Assembly (NCBI GenBank): GCA_030248135.1
Contig: JASANC010005656.1
Span: 1 to 64,000 of the forward strand
From: Theristus sp. LFF4_11
Lineage: Eukaryota > Nematoda > Chromadorea > Monhysterida > Xyalidae
Reading direction: 5' to 3'
DNA length: 64,000 bases
Shown: one piece after another, positions 37,771 through 50,500 of the stretch
Layout: each line of letters opens with the position of its first letter
Position numbering within the stretch: the first letter of the stretch is position 1
Translations under genes and position numbers: made by a program
The notes under the pieces: generated by a model
Seen by the model: only the letters and a program-made list of their open reading frames with translations
What the model was told of the DNA's origin: nothing
The model's database searches: none

Positions 37771-39205
37771 TCAACAAAATTTACCCCGAGAATAACAGTA
37801 ATCATGCTGTTCGCGCCAGATCTCTTTCAATTCCTCGATGAACGCTCGCGTTCGCGCGTTCGCCTCCGCCAGGCACTGCTCAAAAGTTCGATCGAACTCG
37901 TGCAGTCTGAAGTTGTAAAAAAGTAAAACATGAACTGAATGAATTGGACAGCCGGCAAACTCGAAGTGGTCGCCAGGCTGGAGTGGTCCAGGTTGCTCGC
38001 ATCTCACTCGAGATGGATATTTGAATTTGAAGATACACCAGCCTGCTGTTCAAGAGCATGAGAGGCAAAGAAAAGGCCTTTTTGAAGAAGCGCCGAAACA
38101 AAAAGCGAGCGATAATGCGCAAGAAAACAAAAAGCATCGCCCACTCCGAAGCAGTGGTCGACCTAGAGACGACGTCTGTTTTGCTGTTCTCCGTCACCGA
38201 ATAGAGTGAACCAGAGCCAGGCGTGTGTGTTTGTGAGCGTGATCGTTTGCCGGACAGAGACTCAGGATAAACGCCATCAGATACTGAAATTTCGCGTTAA
38301 GGGACATTCATAAAGCAGCGTTTAGTGACCGCGTAGCTAGGTTTTACACAGCTACGAGTCACTAAATACTGCTTCATGAATGCCGCTTTACACTCACACA
38401 TGAAGCTCATGAAATGGTGAACATAGTGTTTTTTTAAAAAGTTTGTATTTTGTGCGTGTGTACAAGTTTTGCAAAACTACACATTGGCCTGGCAGCTGAT
38501 TGGATTCGGCATTCTTGAAAAAAAAACACAATTCCTGGTCGTAAACTGGCCTCGCCTTGATTGAGAAGACAGAGAGTGCCGTATTTATTCGGCCATACTG
38601 TATGTTCCCCATCTTTTGGCCACAACTCACGATTGTTGTCGTCATCACGGTCACGAACATTGCGCATGACGTCCTTCACCGCGGCCAGACCAATCAGCGA
38701 CTCGCTGACAATTTCTGAGCTGGAAAAATACAAAAAAACTGTTTGTGTTGTTGATTTGATTTGATTTGTTGATGGAAAAGGAAACACGGTGAAAAGATAA
38801 AGGGACATTCATGAAGGAGTATTTAGTGACCGCGTGGGCGTAGCTATGTTTTAACACAGCTACGCGTCACTAAATACTGCTTCATCAATGCCGCTTAAAA
38901 CGCAACAGCAAATCGCCCAGTCGCTCCGCGCGTCTCAACGATTCCACCAGTTGATGTACTGCATCAGCGGGCGAAATATGCGCTTGAGAATTTTCGTCAG
39001 GCTGGAAACCACAATGTTGAAACATTTTCTGATTTCGTGAAAGTAGTCAGAGAAACTCTAAGAAAAGAGGACTGTTTTTTCCAGAGCAGAAAAGTAACAC
39101 GGCACGAACCACTGAAAAATCGGTTGTTGCTTGCTGTTTGTTATTGTTGTTTGTTTCGCCATCGGTTGATGCGGTCGTCGAAGAAGGTTGTTGAAGTGAG
39201 GTCAT
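37771..39205 (-). CDS. Uncharacterised 178-residue protein, five exons
   Basis: I do not recognise this protein. Exons (minus): 39205-39110, 39001-38907, 38719-38631, 38283-38163, 37906-37771, all joining in phase to a TGA stop. Order: a Ser/Thr/Gln/Asn-rich N-terminus (about 1-45); a helical-looking stretch AVHQLVESLRRAERLGDLLS and LIGLAAVKDVMRNVRDRDDD (about 46-93); a Ser/Thr-rich linker; then a second amphipathic stretch LHEFDRTFEQCLAEANARTR and AFIEELKEIWREQHDYC near the C-terminus. The build suggests a small helical scaffold or complex subunit, nothing more specific. Evidence for a real gene is five consistent splice junctions and exon composition unlike the introns. The last exon might continue into another (a possible GTAAAT donor near the stop). 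Two family C elements lie in its introns beside splice sites. Confidence 0.6.
38300..38387. mobile_element. MITE family C, copy 3
   Basis: agggacattcataaagcagc on the left and ctgcttcatgaatgccgct on the right, flanked by TTA (38,297-38,299; 38,388-38,390). It ends about 13 nt from the exon 4 acceptor of the unknown gene. Confidence 0.85.
38508..38603. repeat. Dispersed repeat J, copy 3
   Basis: ggattcggcattcttgaaaa, ctcgccttgattgagaagac and gtatttattcggccatactg. It lies in intron 3 of the unknown gene. Confidence 0.7.
38801..38895. mobile_element. MITE family C, copy 4
   Basis: agggacattcatgaaggagt and actgcttcatcaatgccgct, flanked by TAA (38,798-38,800; 38,896-38,898). It occupies half of the 187-nt intron 2 of the unknown gene and ends 8 nt inside the donor. 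Confidence 0.85.
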
Positions 39206-39667
39206 GATGTTGAGAAAATTGTCTTTTTTAGAAAGTTAATAAAAAAACCGCGTGATATGACAGTGTTTGAAAGGTTTTACCTGTTTCATGAGGGGCGTGG
39301 TTGGGGCTGGCGTTTGACGGATATTAGTAGCAGACTGTTTTTTCGGTTTGATTACAAAATGTATGTGGACTCCGAAGACGAAAGAACCCATTGTTTTCTG
39401 TATAGCTGACACAACAAAAAAGTACCGCTAGAGTATAAACAACAATGAGCACTGTGGAAAACAAACGTTTTTTTACCCAGCAACTCAAAGCCAAAATCAG
39501 AATATGAATCAACACAAATAAGATCACACATATGAATTTATATGAGATTTTGAAACAGAAGGAAAAACAGAAAGCTGTTTAACAAATGACAAGTTTTGCA
39601 ACAATTTGCAGATTTTTTTCAACGACTAGTCATTCTTTTCCAAGAAATACTGGCAAAAATCAACATA

Positions 39668-40462
39668 TAGTCGGACTGGATAATTTCGGACATTAGCTGA
39701 TTGGCTGGTGCGTTACCGTAATCAGATTCAAACGCGGGCCGTTCAAATTGCACTTTGCTTTTTTAAAATTTTTAATTTTTGAGTGAGTGTGTTGATGAAT
39801 GTTTGGATTTTTAATAGGCAAAACTTGTTTATTATTTATGAAATACAGAAACATCAAGAAAGTACATTTTAAGGCGAATTTTTATTTTTTTTTCAGAAAA
39901 AAGAACGACGGCGACGGTGATGCGCTCTCGACGCTCGAAAAGTGAATATTCGTTTGAAAACCGATTGCTTTTCAAATTTTTCCCACAAAATAAATCATCA
40001 TGAACAAAATTCTCAATTAAAAATCAAACACAACAACATTTTTAGTTGTCGTCGTTGCCGTCGCCGTCGTACTTGTTCGGAAACTGAACTTGTGCCTTTA
40101 GAAACAGCTGCTTTTAGTTTTTCTGCATCTTTGAGCTGTTTATAGACAATTTGTTACAGTTTAAAAATACGGAACAGCAGCTTTCATGGCCAAATTTTTG
40201 ATTTACATTTGTCACCGTCGTCGTCGTTCTTTTTCTGAAAAAAATAATAATTCGCCTTAAACTTTACTTTTTTTAATTTTTCTGCATTGCATAAATCACA
40301 AACAAGTTTTGTCCATTGAAAATTCAAACATTCATCAACACAAACACTCAAAAATTAGAAATTTAAAAAAAGCAAAGTGCAATTTGAATGGCCCGCGTTT
40401 GAATCTGATTACGGTAACGCACCAGCCAATCAGCTAATGCCCGAAATTATCCAGTCCGACTA
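39668..40462. mobile_element. Element O with about 250-bp terminal inverted repeats
   Basis: Left tagtcggactggataatttc and right gaaattatccagtccgacta are inverted, and similarity continues for about 250 bp per arm. Both arms contain taccgtaatcagattcaaac/gtttgaatctgattacggta and a run of cgtcgt-type codons near the centre. Flanks are TA-rich, fitting a TA or TAT duplication. No transposase is present; the middle (about 39,930-40,200) is short. Confidence 0.85.
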
Positions 40463-41599
40463 TAATTTTATGTACTGTTTTCAATACCACATACACGTAC
40501 ATGTACCGTATATTGTATCACGTACTTCACTGTTTGGTGTTCAAAATTATCACACAAACATTGACCACAAGAACAATATGCAATGCGTTGATTGGTTAGT
40601 TCTTGGAGAGTACGTGTGGTGTATTATGAGTTAATCACAGCAATCAGCCGCAGTGTTTTTGATTGGCGATATGAGAACGATGATTCCAAGACAACAAAAA
40701 ATTACTGTCTGCTTCGTTTTAACTTGAAATTACAAGATTTGAGATCAGGTCAGACATCAAAGCAGTAATTGATCATTGGTACGTCGTCTAGTCATTTCTT
40801 CGAGCTCAGAAACTGCACTTTTTGAATCATTTAAAGTTCTTAGAGCAAACGCTCTACAAAAGTTCTTGTTAAAGTTACCGGAGCTGCGAAGCTTGAACAT
40901 TATTGATTGTATACAAAGTAGAGCAAATTTCACCAAAACAAATCATGGTATGTACAAAATACAATAAAGGCGTCCGGTCAAAACAACTGCGCGCGCAATG
41001 TAGATCAAACATAAATCGTATTTGATACGTCTGAAAAACAATTTGCGACCAACAAACCAGAATCCGTAAATTTTTCTACGATACGATGGACGGCGCAGCG
41101 TCAGTTTTGACGTTTGACATGGACTAGATTGCACAAGATTTTCTAGCGAATTTTTTTAAAAAAGTGCAGTATATTTATTTGAACACGCCCGAGCTGAAAT
41201 CAACATTGAGTTTTTTTAACGTTCTAAAGTTTCAACCGAGACGGCCCGGTTCAGCGTGTGCGAAATTGCAATAAGCGCAGAGGTTCTACACCGCTGCATG
41301 TCATCCTTCAATTTGGACACGTTCAAACAAATAGACTATGACATTACATACATATCTCTGTAAAGTACGTTTGTTTAAACCTGTCACTTTTTCGCAGAAT
41401 ACACGGCTTGCGAAACTTTGAATTACAGTAAAAAGAACGAATGTATCAGCTTTGGTCGCGATCAAACAACCCTGTTTGTGGCTAAACACGTTTTCTTCCA
41501 TACTCCGAGTTCCCGTTCGTTCTTCTCTCAGTGATGAGCTCTGTAATCTGCGAGAAAGTGACAGGTTTAAACAAACACACTGTACATGCATGTATGTAT
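40463..41599. other. Intergenic DNA with repeat S, copy 2
   Basis: No gene is recognised. About 41,356-41,588 is a hairpin-like repeat: tttgtttaaacctgtcactt on the left and aagtgacaggtttaaacaaa on the right. The left portion is shared with 17,060-17,180. The last part abuts the RGS stop codon and may be its 3' UTR. Confidence 0.55.
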
Positions 41600-44500
41600 T
41601 CATAAGTCCTCGAAGTCACCATCGGACAGATCACTGTTCGGCAGCAGCCGCTTGTACATGGCGCACGTGACGAATCTCGGATACGAGTCGCGTTGCATGA
41701 GCGTGTAGATTTGATTCTGCGCCTCGTCGAACGTATGCGACGACGGGTGCACCATGTTCGTGTTGATGATCTCGCGGACGCGCGAGTCCAGGCTCACCTG
41801 GCAAAGACGAATATATACACTGCGGTTGCACGTTTACGCCTTGGGCGGTATTTGTTGTCTTTCCTTGGTCGGGATATACGTTTCTGCGTGTGTGTTACAT
41901 CGGGAAATCAGTTTTGTGTGCTCTGACTTTGGTTCTAAAATTGCTCGTACATGTTATATGTGACCATCCGTGGTTTCTGAGAAACAGTCACTTTGTCGCC
42001 GACGTGGGGCTAAAGCCGCATCAAGCAGAATGAAAAGTCGCAGAACCAAAGAGACCTGATAATACTGCGATCAATAATAGATGCTCGGGTTACAGGGTGT
42101 ACAACGAAAAAACAACAATAAACAAAAAGTTTAAAAACGTATTGTTGTTGAGCTGGCACGAACAACGACTTTTGGCCTATTATGCGGGCGGGTAAAATTT
42201 TTTTCCAACAAACACGTGAGAAAATGCTACCACCATTTACTGTCAAACTCTAAATTACAGGCAATCAGCTGACTGGTTGGTGATTCGGTGCGGACATTGC
42301 TGTGAAATATGCATACACTGCTTGCGAACCTCCTTCGGTGACAATATTGATATGAAGTCTTCGTAGATGATGCGTGCTTTCTCTTCGATCTTTTCAACGT
42401 TCGTTTCTCGTTTCAATTCCTCGCAGGCCTGCCAGAACAAAATGTTCTCGTCGCTGAACTCGGACTTCAGGAATTCCGCGAACAGCTTTTGGCCACCTGA
42501 AATCCCGAAATGGATTCTTTGAATCCTTTGCATTGAGTTCTATTTTTGTTCTCTAATTCTATATTTTACTTTTAACTTACCGTATTACCTCTATTAAACC
42601 CCCCCCCAAAATTAAACCCCCCCCCAAAAATAAACCCCCACCCCCTCGACAAGTTTCCAAATAATCCCCCCCCCAAAAATAAACCCCCATGGGGGTTTAT
42701 TAGAAACCTGTTTGAAACACATACCTAGCGAATTCAGTGGCTGAATGCAGTGACATTGGTGAAATTGTGCTACCAAAGGCCCCAAAGGGATGAGTTAGTG
42801 GTAATTTCATTACAAAAGGCTGTTACAAAAGGAAATCTCTGTGAAAAGTAGAAGTTTCTGCGACTTCCTTCCTGCCATGGAAGGTATTTTTGCCATTTTG
42901 CCCACCCCTAAAAATGGTTTCCAAATAAACCCCCCCCCAAAAATAATCCCCCCCCCCAAAAATAAACCCCCACCCCCAGAAGTCGCTGAAGAAATAAACC
43001 CCCATGGGGGTTTATTAGAGGTAATACGGTACCTTTTTAACTAATTTTTTTAAATTCATAATTCTGTTAAGCAATGGTGCTTGTTCTAATTGTTTTGCTT
43101 TGCGACAATTGGGGCTTGACACAAAATTAAAGCTAAAAGTATTGCACACATGGTTGAACTGCTGTCATTTACAGATTGCTGGTTTACTTATGACTGACGT
43201 GCTAAAACCGTGACTGAGTTGCTTTCCTTTTGATTTTAATTCACGCTGAGTATTGAGGGCAGACAGATTTATTGTCGTAGTGACATGTTCGAAGCTACAC
43301 ATGAGGTGGTCATGAGCCACGACAAAATGAATTTGAAAAAATGCATATGAAATGATTCCGGTATGTGTGTGTTCGTTTCTGCAAGTACGGAGATTCAAAA
43401 ACGGATAGGAGATGTAACCTCTGTATAGTGTGTTTGTGTGTGTTCAGTCTAATTTGTAGCCAATTAGCGAACGGCAATAAAGTTGACAACATTTCTAAAC
43501 GCTTACATTTGTTTTTCATCAGTGCATCGAACGACATACCCCACTGACGGATTTCTTCCATGGATGGGCTGAAAAAGAAGACAATGATGTTTTCGAATTG
43601 ATTTCGGAAAAAATGCAGTAATCTACACTCAGATTATCTTTTGTACACATCTTTATAAGTCGCCTTTACATATGAGTCTTGCATAGCGGTCACCAATTGC
43701 TCGAATTTTTTTGTGTGTTGTGTGAAATGTTAAGTGTGATGGTAAATCCGGATATTGAGTCGGAAAAGTTTTGTCTCTTCAATTTTCAAAAGCCAACCGA
43801 TCGTTCATTGTGGCATCGTTGATCGGTGTTTGGCCATCGTTGTTCGTATCAGACGTCGGGATTGTCAAACTGAAAAAAACATAATTTTGAATAAACGTAC
43901 AAAACGCAATTGCATTTTCAAAGTAAATACTGGATGATAGAAATTTTCAAGTTTTAAGAGTTACACTTTTGTCTCCTAGGTACATTGTGCACTAGTGACC
44001 CTTTTGGTGCATGTAAATGTACAAGTCCGAGTTAAAACTGTCCCTCTTGGGAAGGACCAAAATCTTTCCAGGCAATAGCTTGTTTTAATTCTGATTAAAG
44101 TCGCCAAACATTTTTGGTACACCCTTTGTCGCAACCCGAATTTCCCTTGCCGTTAAACAACTCTCTTCCACTCCCTCAAAAAGTTTTTTTGTAACACACA
44201 TTTTCTAGCTCCCGAAATTTCTGGAACCAGAAAATGTTTCCATCTTCCCTCAAGAACCTTCGCAAACTACTCGCACTCCTTCCAAATGCGCTGGCTCGAG
44301 GCCTCTGAACTGGCGTCTGAAAATATCCGAATTACCCGTTTGACGATTGCGCACTCTGATAGCGTCGGCGACAAAAAACCGCCAAATTAAAGCCGGATGC
44401 TTTCTTGTTGCGCCGCCAATAGTTCTCCTTGTTATTGCCGCTTGACACGGATATTGTGGTCACTTTTGTGGTCGCAGCCGACTTTACTCGTATCATGATC

Positions 44501-47500
44501 GGTCGAGTTATATATACGATATTTCGAGTGGTATTTGTACACTAATTATGAGCAGTGAGTTCTTAGCATTTGTTTCCCCAACAGAAGCGCTAGAGTAGAG
44601 GATTCCTAAAAATTAACCGAACATTTTACAACGGTAGACATTGACGGCGGTGACAAATTGTGCATTGTGTTTTCGATCTTTATCGCAAAATAGGTTGTTT
44701 GTCGGCGGAAGAAATACAACAGCAAAACGCGTGCTTCTCTGTTTTTGTTTTTAAACATTGCACAATTCAATGTTATTAATCATGTCAATAAGTGACAATC
44801 GTCAACAAGGCTAACGGAATTAGAAATGGAGCGCGCGTTTGAATTGTGAGACAGCAAAGAAGGAACCATAAGCACAGGGTGGCTCAAATACGTTTGTTAG
44901 GAAACGTAATTTGGTGACGTTGAAGAGCAAACGATTATCGGTTACATCGCAGATTTGCTTAATCGGTCGATTGAAGAGGAGTCAATCAAAGACCAAAGCT
45001 AGTCCAAGTTCCAAGAACATTCCTATGCCGCGAATCAGAGAGCCGAAATTCAAATGCAACCATGCATGATTGAACGAGGGTTACTGTAGCTACCCTGTAT
45101 TCGGGCACATCTTGAAGTAAAAATACATGAAGGCTGGCGCTGGTTTGCGGACAGGTGAAAACAGGATTTGTTTCTAGAAGTTTATTTTAAACGTTGCTAT
45201 GAATGAAAACCATCGAATGACGTCGTTCCCAAAGATCAGCAAACTTGCAAATTCACATAAAAACAACACAATTAAGCAATAAGCGCTGAACATTATGATC
45301 AACGCAAAAAACAGAAGAAAACGAAGCGCGATTCCCAATTGATGTTGTTGCGAAAAACTTCACTATCAACTTTTTAGGTTCTGTGACTCCAATGCGTTTG
45401 CAGACGTAGAAACGAAATCAGTTTTTTCAATGTTTATGTGGCAATTTAAAATAGCCAGAGTGACCCGGCTCCATTAAGGGGACTGGGATTACTTTACCAA
45501 TTTTGAATTGTCGCGCCATGCGTGAAACTACATATTTACTTATCTATGCACGCATTGAGTCCCGGGATAGTTTGATGACACTACATAGAGGGGGGGGGAT
45601 GGGCGTGGTGGAGCACATGAGAAAACCGTTTTTGACACTTCACCCGACCGCATTTTCCTTTGTTTGCCCTGGAAAAAGACAAGCGACCACTTGTCAATTT
45701 CAAACCACTTACAATGTTTTACCTGCTACTAATGGTGCCCATCGTGGACGGGTAACACGACCGACAGACGAGAGTCATTGGACGTTTGAATTCAAAGTTC
45801 ACGTCGACCAGATCAATTATGGTATCAATTAATGTTGTTTGTAATTTGTTTCCATCACGCAAATTGCGATTGATATATTATACGGTTTCGAGGTGAATGA
45901 CGGACGTTTTTTTCCGATGACGTATGAGGGCACCATCTTCAAATTATTTTTAATTAAACAGGCAATATGAATGTATGTTTCATCTTTTTGTGCAAAGGTG
46001 GCGGAGTAATGTTGAATGGATCTGTGGAAAACCCATACAACTGAAAATTGAAAGCGCTGTTTTGCGCCCGAACGTAGTCTGAAATTCAAATATGAATTAA
46101 AAAATAATTTTACTTGTGAAACAAAATTCTGATTAGTTTTGTTTTTCATTTTCTACCACAGAACTACCGTCAGATGCGTTCACGTTTGTTGCCGCGCGCG
46201 CAGCCGTGAAACATTTTCTCTGTAGCGCCATTCATGGAGGTTGAAGCGCGCCGAAGCGCGCTGACGGGCTTCACTTCCCTACACATTCACGAAGCAAAAA
46301 AACAGCGCGCGTCAATGCGCTTCAGTTTTGGAACATACGCACATTCATACGAACGTTCATGTTGGCGCGCGTCAGCGCGCGCGTGCATGAATGGGCCTTA
46401 TCTGTGCATGCAAATGCATATTGCGACACGTTTAATACACAAGAAAGATAATACATATATTATTTGGCTAATTAATCGGAGATACACTTGATTTTTCATT
46501 GATTCACGTGATTGATAGAAGGCAGTTACAGCATTTAAAAATGAATCGATTGTTATTAACGTGCATGATTATTCGTTTATTTGGGAATCAGTTATTCATT
46601 CATTCATTAATTTGTGAATCTTTTTGTGATTGCATGTCCAGTTGAAACTTTTTAGGGTATACAGATGCACAGTATATGTACTGTACATTGTATGTGGTAT
46701 TATTAATTAATAGTCCTAAAGTTGCCACGATTGATTAATTCGTATTAATTGTGTCGTGGTAAGAATACGTAACGATTAATTAATAATCCGGAAACACACT
46801 CAAAATAGAAATGTGCAAGATCAATAAATTGTCCTTGAGAATTTTTGTATTGGCATTAAAATGTATTGTACAGGTGTGAACATGTGTCTACTTCATCCCC
46901 CACTTTCAGTTTCTTCCCGTAGATTTTGGTTCAGAAATACTGAAAATCGAAATTTTAAATATAAGTTTTACTGGACAGTGGATATGAGATAGTCGAAATT
47001 AAAAACCAGAAATAATGCACTGCACAGACAGATTAAAGCAAAATAATAGAAATGCAGAGGACACTTTTATAAATCTTTTCAAAAACATTTGAATTTTTTT
47101 TTAATTTTTAACGTTGTAAGGGTCGAAGGTCGAATACAAAGCAAGCAATTACTACCTTTTCCATATCAGTCTTAGTAAGATTTTAAAAGATAAGATACAT
47201 AGGGCATTGTGGATTTATTCAAACGTGTCCGGACTAAAATGACGTCATTTGCTTTAAAACGCCCGTTTGTCAAAGTACAGGCACTAAAATTTTAGTTTTG
47301 TGTGACATTCACCATTTGTTTACGGGAAGAAATCGGCTAAACGAAAAGTCTGGTTTGCAGTGAACGGCAAGCGTATGTTTGGCGACACATGACGTCATTT
47401 CAGTGGGACTCGTTTACAAAAATAGGTCATACTAGTGTATTGCACGTACAATGTTTTAATTACTTTGCAAACCAACCAAAACAGGAGCTATTAGGCAACC

Positions 47501-50500
47501 ATGGGCAGTGATGGTGCACGCCTCCGTCGGAAGCGGAGCTTCAAGGTATCCCGGTAGGTTCTGCTCCTTGGCATCCGCCTAACAGCGACGCTAAACGCGT
47601 ACCATTTGTCGCGGAGCTCGCAGGAAAAGCAGCCATATCAATTGCCATGCAGCTCCAGGCGCAACGCCCAGTTGATATGAGTTGCAACAGCAAGCCGCAA
47701 AACAACATTAGGCAGTTATTGTGTATGTACGATACATTGATGTGTTCCTTAAAGTTTTACTTTGTTAAAAACACTACGCAGTGAAATCTTTGCCAGCAAT
47801 AACAGGCACAGTGAATGTTCAAGATGTCTCTTCAAAATGTTTACACGCTTGTTTTCCGGTTCCGTGGTGTATTGGCCATAGAAACCTGTCAATCTCCGAT
47901 TGCAATATTGCACATTAAAATTGTTAAGCCATAAAATCACGTAAAAGAAAAATGCACTGAGTTCATTGCTTCAACAACATGACAACGAAAGACTTTTCTC
48001 GTTCACTGTAACCGAACTACGATACAGTGGGTTGTATTTATCCATTATCAGGAGATGACAGAATAAAAATGATTGAACATGTTTACAAAAGTCATTTATC
48101 TTAAAAGATTCGTTTATTCGGGCCACAGTTGTTGCAATCAAAGCTAGGTCAGTGGTATCTATAATTTTACCTCGAAATTAACCTATATACCAAGAAAGCT
48201 ACTCTACCTCGCAATTAGTTACAAATCGTGGCGAGAGTCACCGAATACGGTAGACCTACACTGTACATAGGAAGCTGAGTCACCCTTTTAGGATGTTATG
48301 ACTTATGAGATCCATTCCATAACACCGAAGCCGTAAAAGGTCATCGATTCGACACATGCATTACCTTTGGACAGAAGCAGATTCCAAGTGACAAAACACG
48401 CGAGATAACAAGCGCAAATCGAAACCGAGTTGTGCATTTAAACACAGTGAAACACAACACCCATACATTTTACATATCGAATAGCATAACGTTTGCATAC
48501 AGCTTGAAAAACACAACAAAGTGCTCAAAAACATTTTCAATGAGTTGTTCAGTATGCAACGCACACGCACGCACACGTACTGTCTCACACTCATAAGAAA
48601 ACCTGCAAAAAAACGCAACAACCGAAAACGAAACGTGGCAGGTTGAACATGCTGAAACTGAAGCACCGTGTACTGCACATCATCCTGGCACACATGCACA
48701 ATGCATGTATCCACTTTGCATGCTGACGTTTTCGTAATTTGATGACCATCATCTCTGCAGTCAGTTTTTATCACGTGTGCTCCTCCTGTACTACAAGGGC
48801 GCGCGAAAGTAAAACTGAAGTTGTCTTGTCGAAAACGCGACACATTATTATTATCATAGCGTTGGATTGCGTATATCGCCTTACGGCTAGTTCAGCTTAT
48901 ATATCAATGTACATACCGTAGTCGGACCGACTAATTTGGTTACTAATTTTGCCATGCGTTTATTATGCTATGAAACGAGTAAACGCAATTTTATTTTAAT
49001 ACATACAAAAAAATCTCAGATGTGCAAAAACAGATGTATGTACTCGGATGCAGATGCAGAAATGCATGTCTTTTTTGGTGACATGATGCAAGATTGTACG
49101 CAGCCAAGTTAGCAGCCAGCAGTGTAGTAGCTAAATTTTGTCAATGAAGAGTGTTGTCCGGAACACTCCGAAAAGACTAAGCAGCACACTATACTTTGAA
49201 TGTTTTCAAATCTCCACACTGTTTTTACAATCGTCAGGAAAGATCAGAATGAGGATTAAGGAGGAATATTAGCAAGTTCGGAGACGCTTAACTGGCGACC
49301 AACCAGGCAAACGGCTGTGAACCTAAAATCGTTGCATGATGAAACACAGTATATAAAAACAGACCGTGTGTCCTTCGTTTGCCCGGAAATCAAACGTTTC
49401 TCTGTATTATTGAGTGACGGCGTCATCTGGCCATGCACTGCTAATACATCGCCACCTCACTAGTGTATCGATCCGATGTATGTATGTGTTTTTCAACACC
49501 TTGAACGCAATTGGAAAACATGAAAAGAAAGGGAGAATATGTACATGTACATGTATGTGCAAACATCTATGAATGAACGTACTACCGTATTACCCCCATT
49601 AAACTCCCCCCCCCCACACCATTAACCCCCCCCCTCACCAATAAACCCCCACCCCCACGACAAGTTTCCGAATAATCTCCCCCCCCACAAATACCGTATT
49701 ACCCCCAATAAACCCCCATGGGGGATTAATACGTTAGCGACTTTTAGGGGTGGGGGTTTATTGGTGGGGGGGGATTATTGGTGGGGGGGGTTTATTTACA
49801 AAAAATTCTAGGGGTGGGGGTTTGTGTGGTAACACATCTCTAGATGCATGTGGAAACACAATATGGCTCATGAGCAGTAGCTGAACGCAACCGTCGACAT
49901 GCGCAATAAATGCATATGCATTGCAGACAGAGTCACTCGCAAAAAGCTGGCAAAATTATGTATGTTTTTGAACATTATTGGGGTCTGAAATACGGTATTT
50001 TTGTATTGAAACACAGATTGAGAAATCATTGCAATTAGTTGTGTTGAAATACTATTTGAAACATCACAAGTGTGTGCAGTACAGAAAATCTTAAAGAAAG
50101 CACTGCAACATTTTGAACTATCGGCGGGGGAGTAAAAAAATTTTCGCTTGCATATAAACCGACATACACATGCAATGTATTTTTCAGGACGCACAGGACA
50201 CGACGCAGGGCATTTTGTAGCGGGTATCGTGGAACTCCGAGCAACACTGCACGATCGTTAAAAAATGTACAATCGCGCAGCTTCACAAGGGGCTGAAAAA
50301 ATGTCGAACAACTTCAAACGTTGGCTCTTCAACAATAACGAATTTATGGATCAATTGACATTTACTGCCTGTGACATAACGTTAAAACAACAAAATAAAC
50401 TCGCGACAAAATTCTAAGAAATTATTGCGCGAAAGCGAATGGTTGCTATAGTTATCATTTTTCTAGAAGCCGCAAAGTGTAAAGCTCCTTGCTTGTATGT

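Larger units (their letters stand above)
44521..49584. other. First part of RGS intron 1, mostly unassigned DNA
   Basis: No coding exon is recognised. Besides the B and N copies listed, 46,190-46,400 has inverted gcgc-rich text (gcgccattcatgga, later gcatgaatgggcc) resembling about 17,640-17,760. The stretch 48,361-48,843 has an unsupported 160-codon frame on the minus strand. Confidence 0.4.

Noticed and set aside
48361..48843. 160-codon minus-strand frame in RGS intron 1
   Set aside because: No recognisable domain, biased Cys/Phe content and no splice-consistent neighbours.
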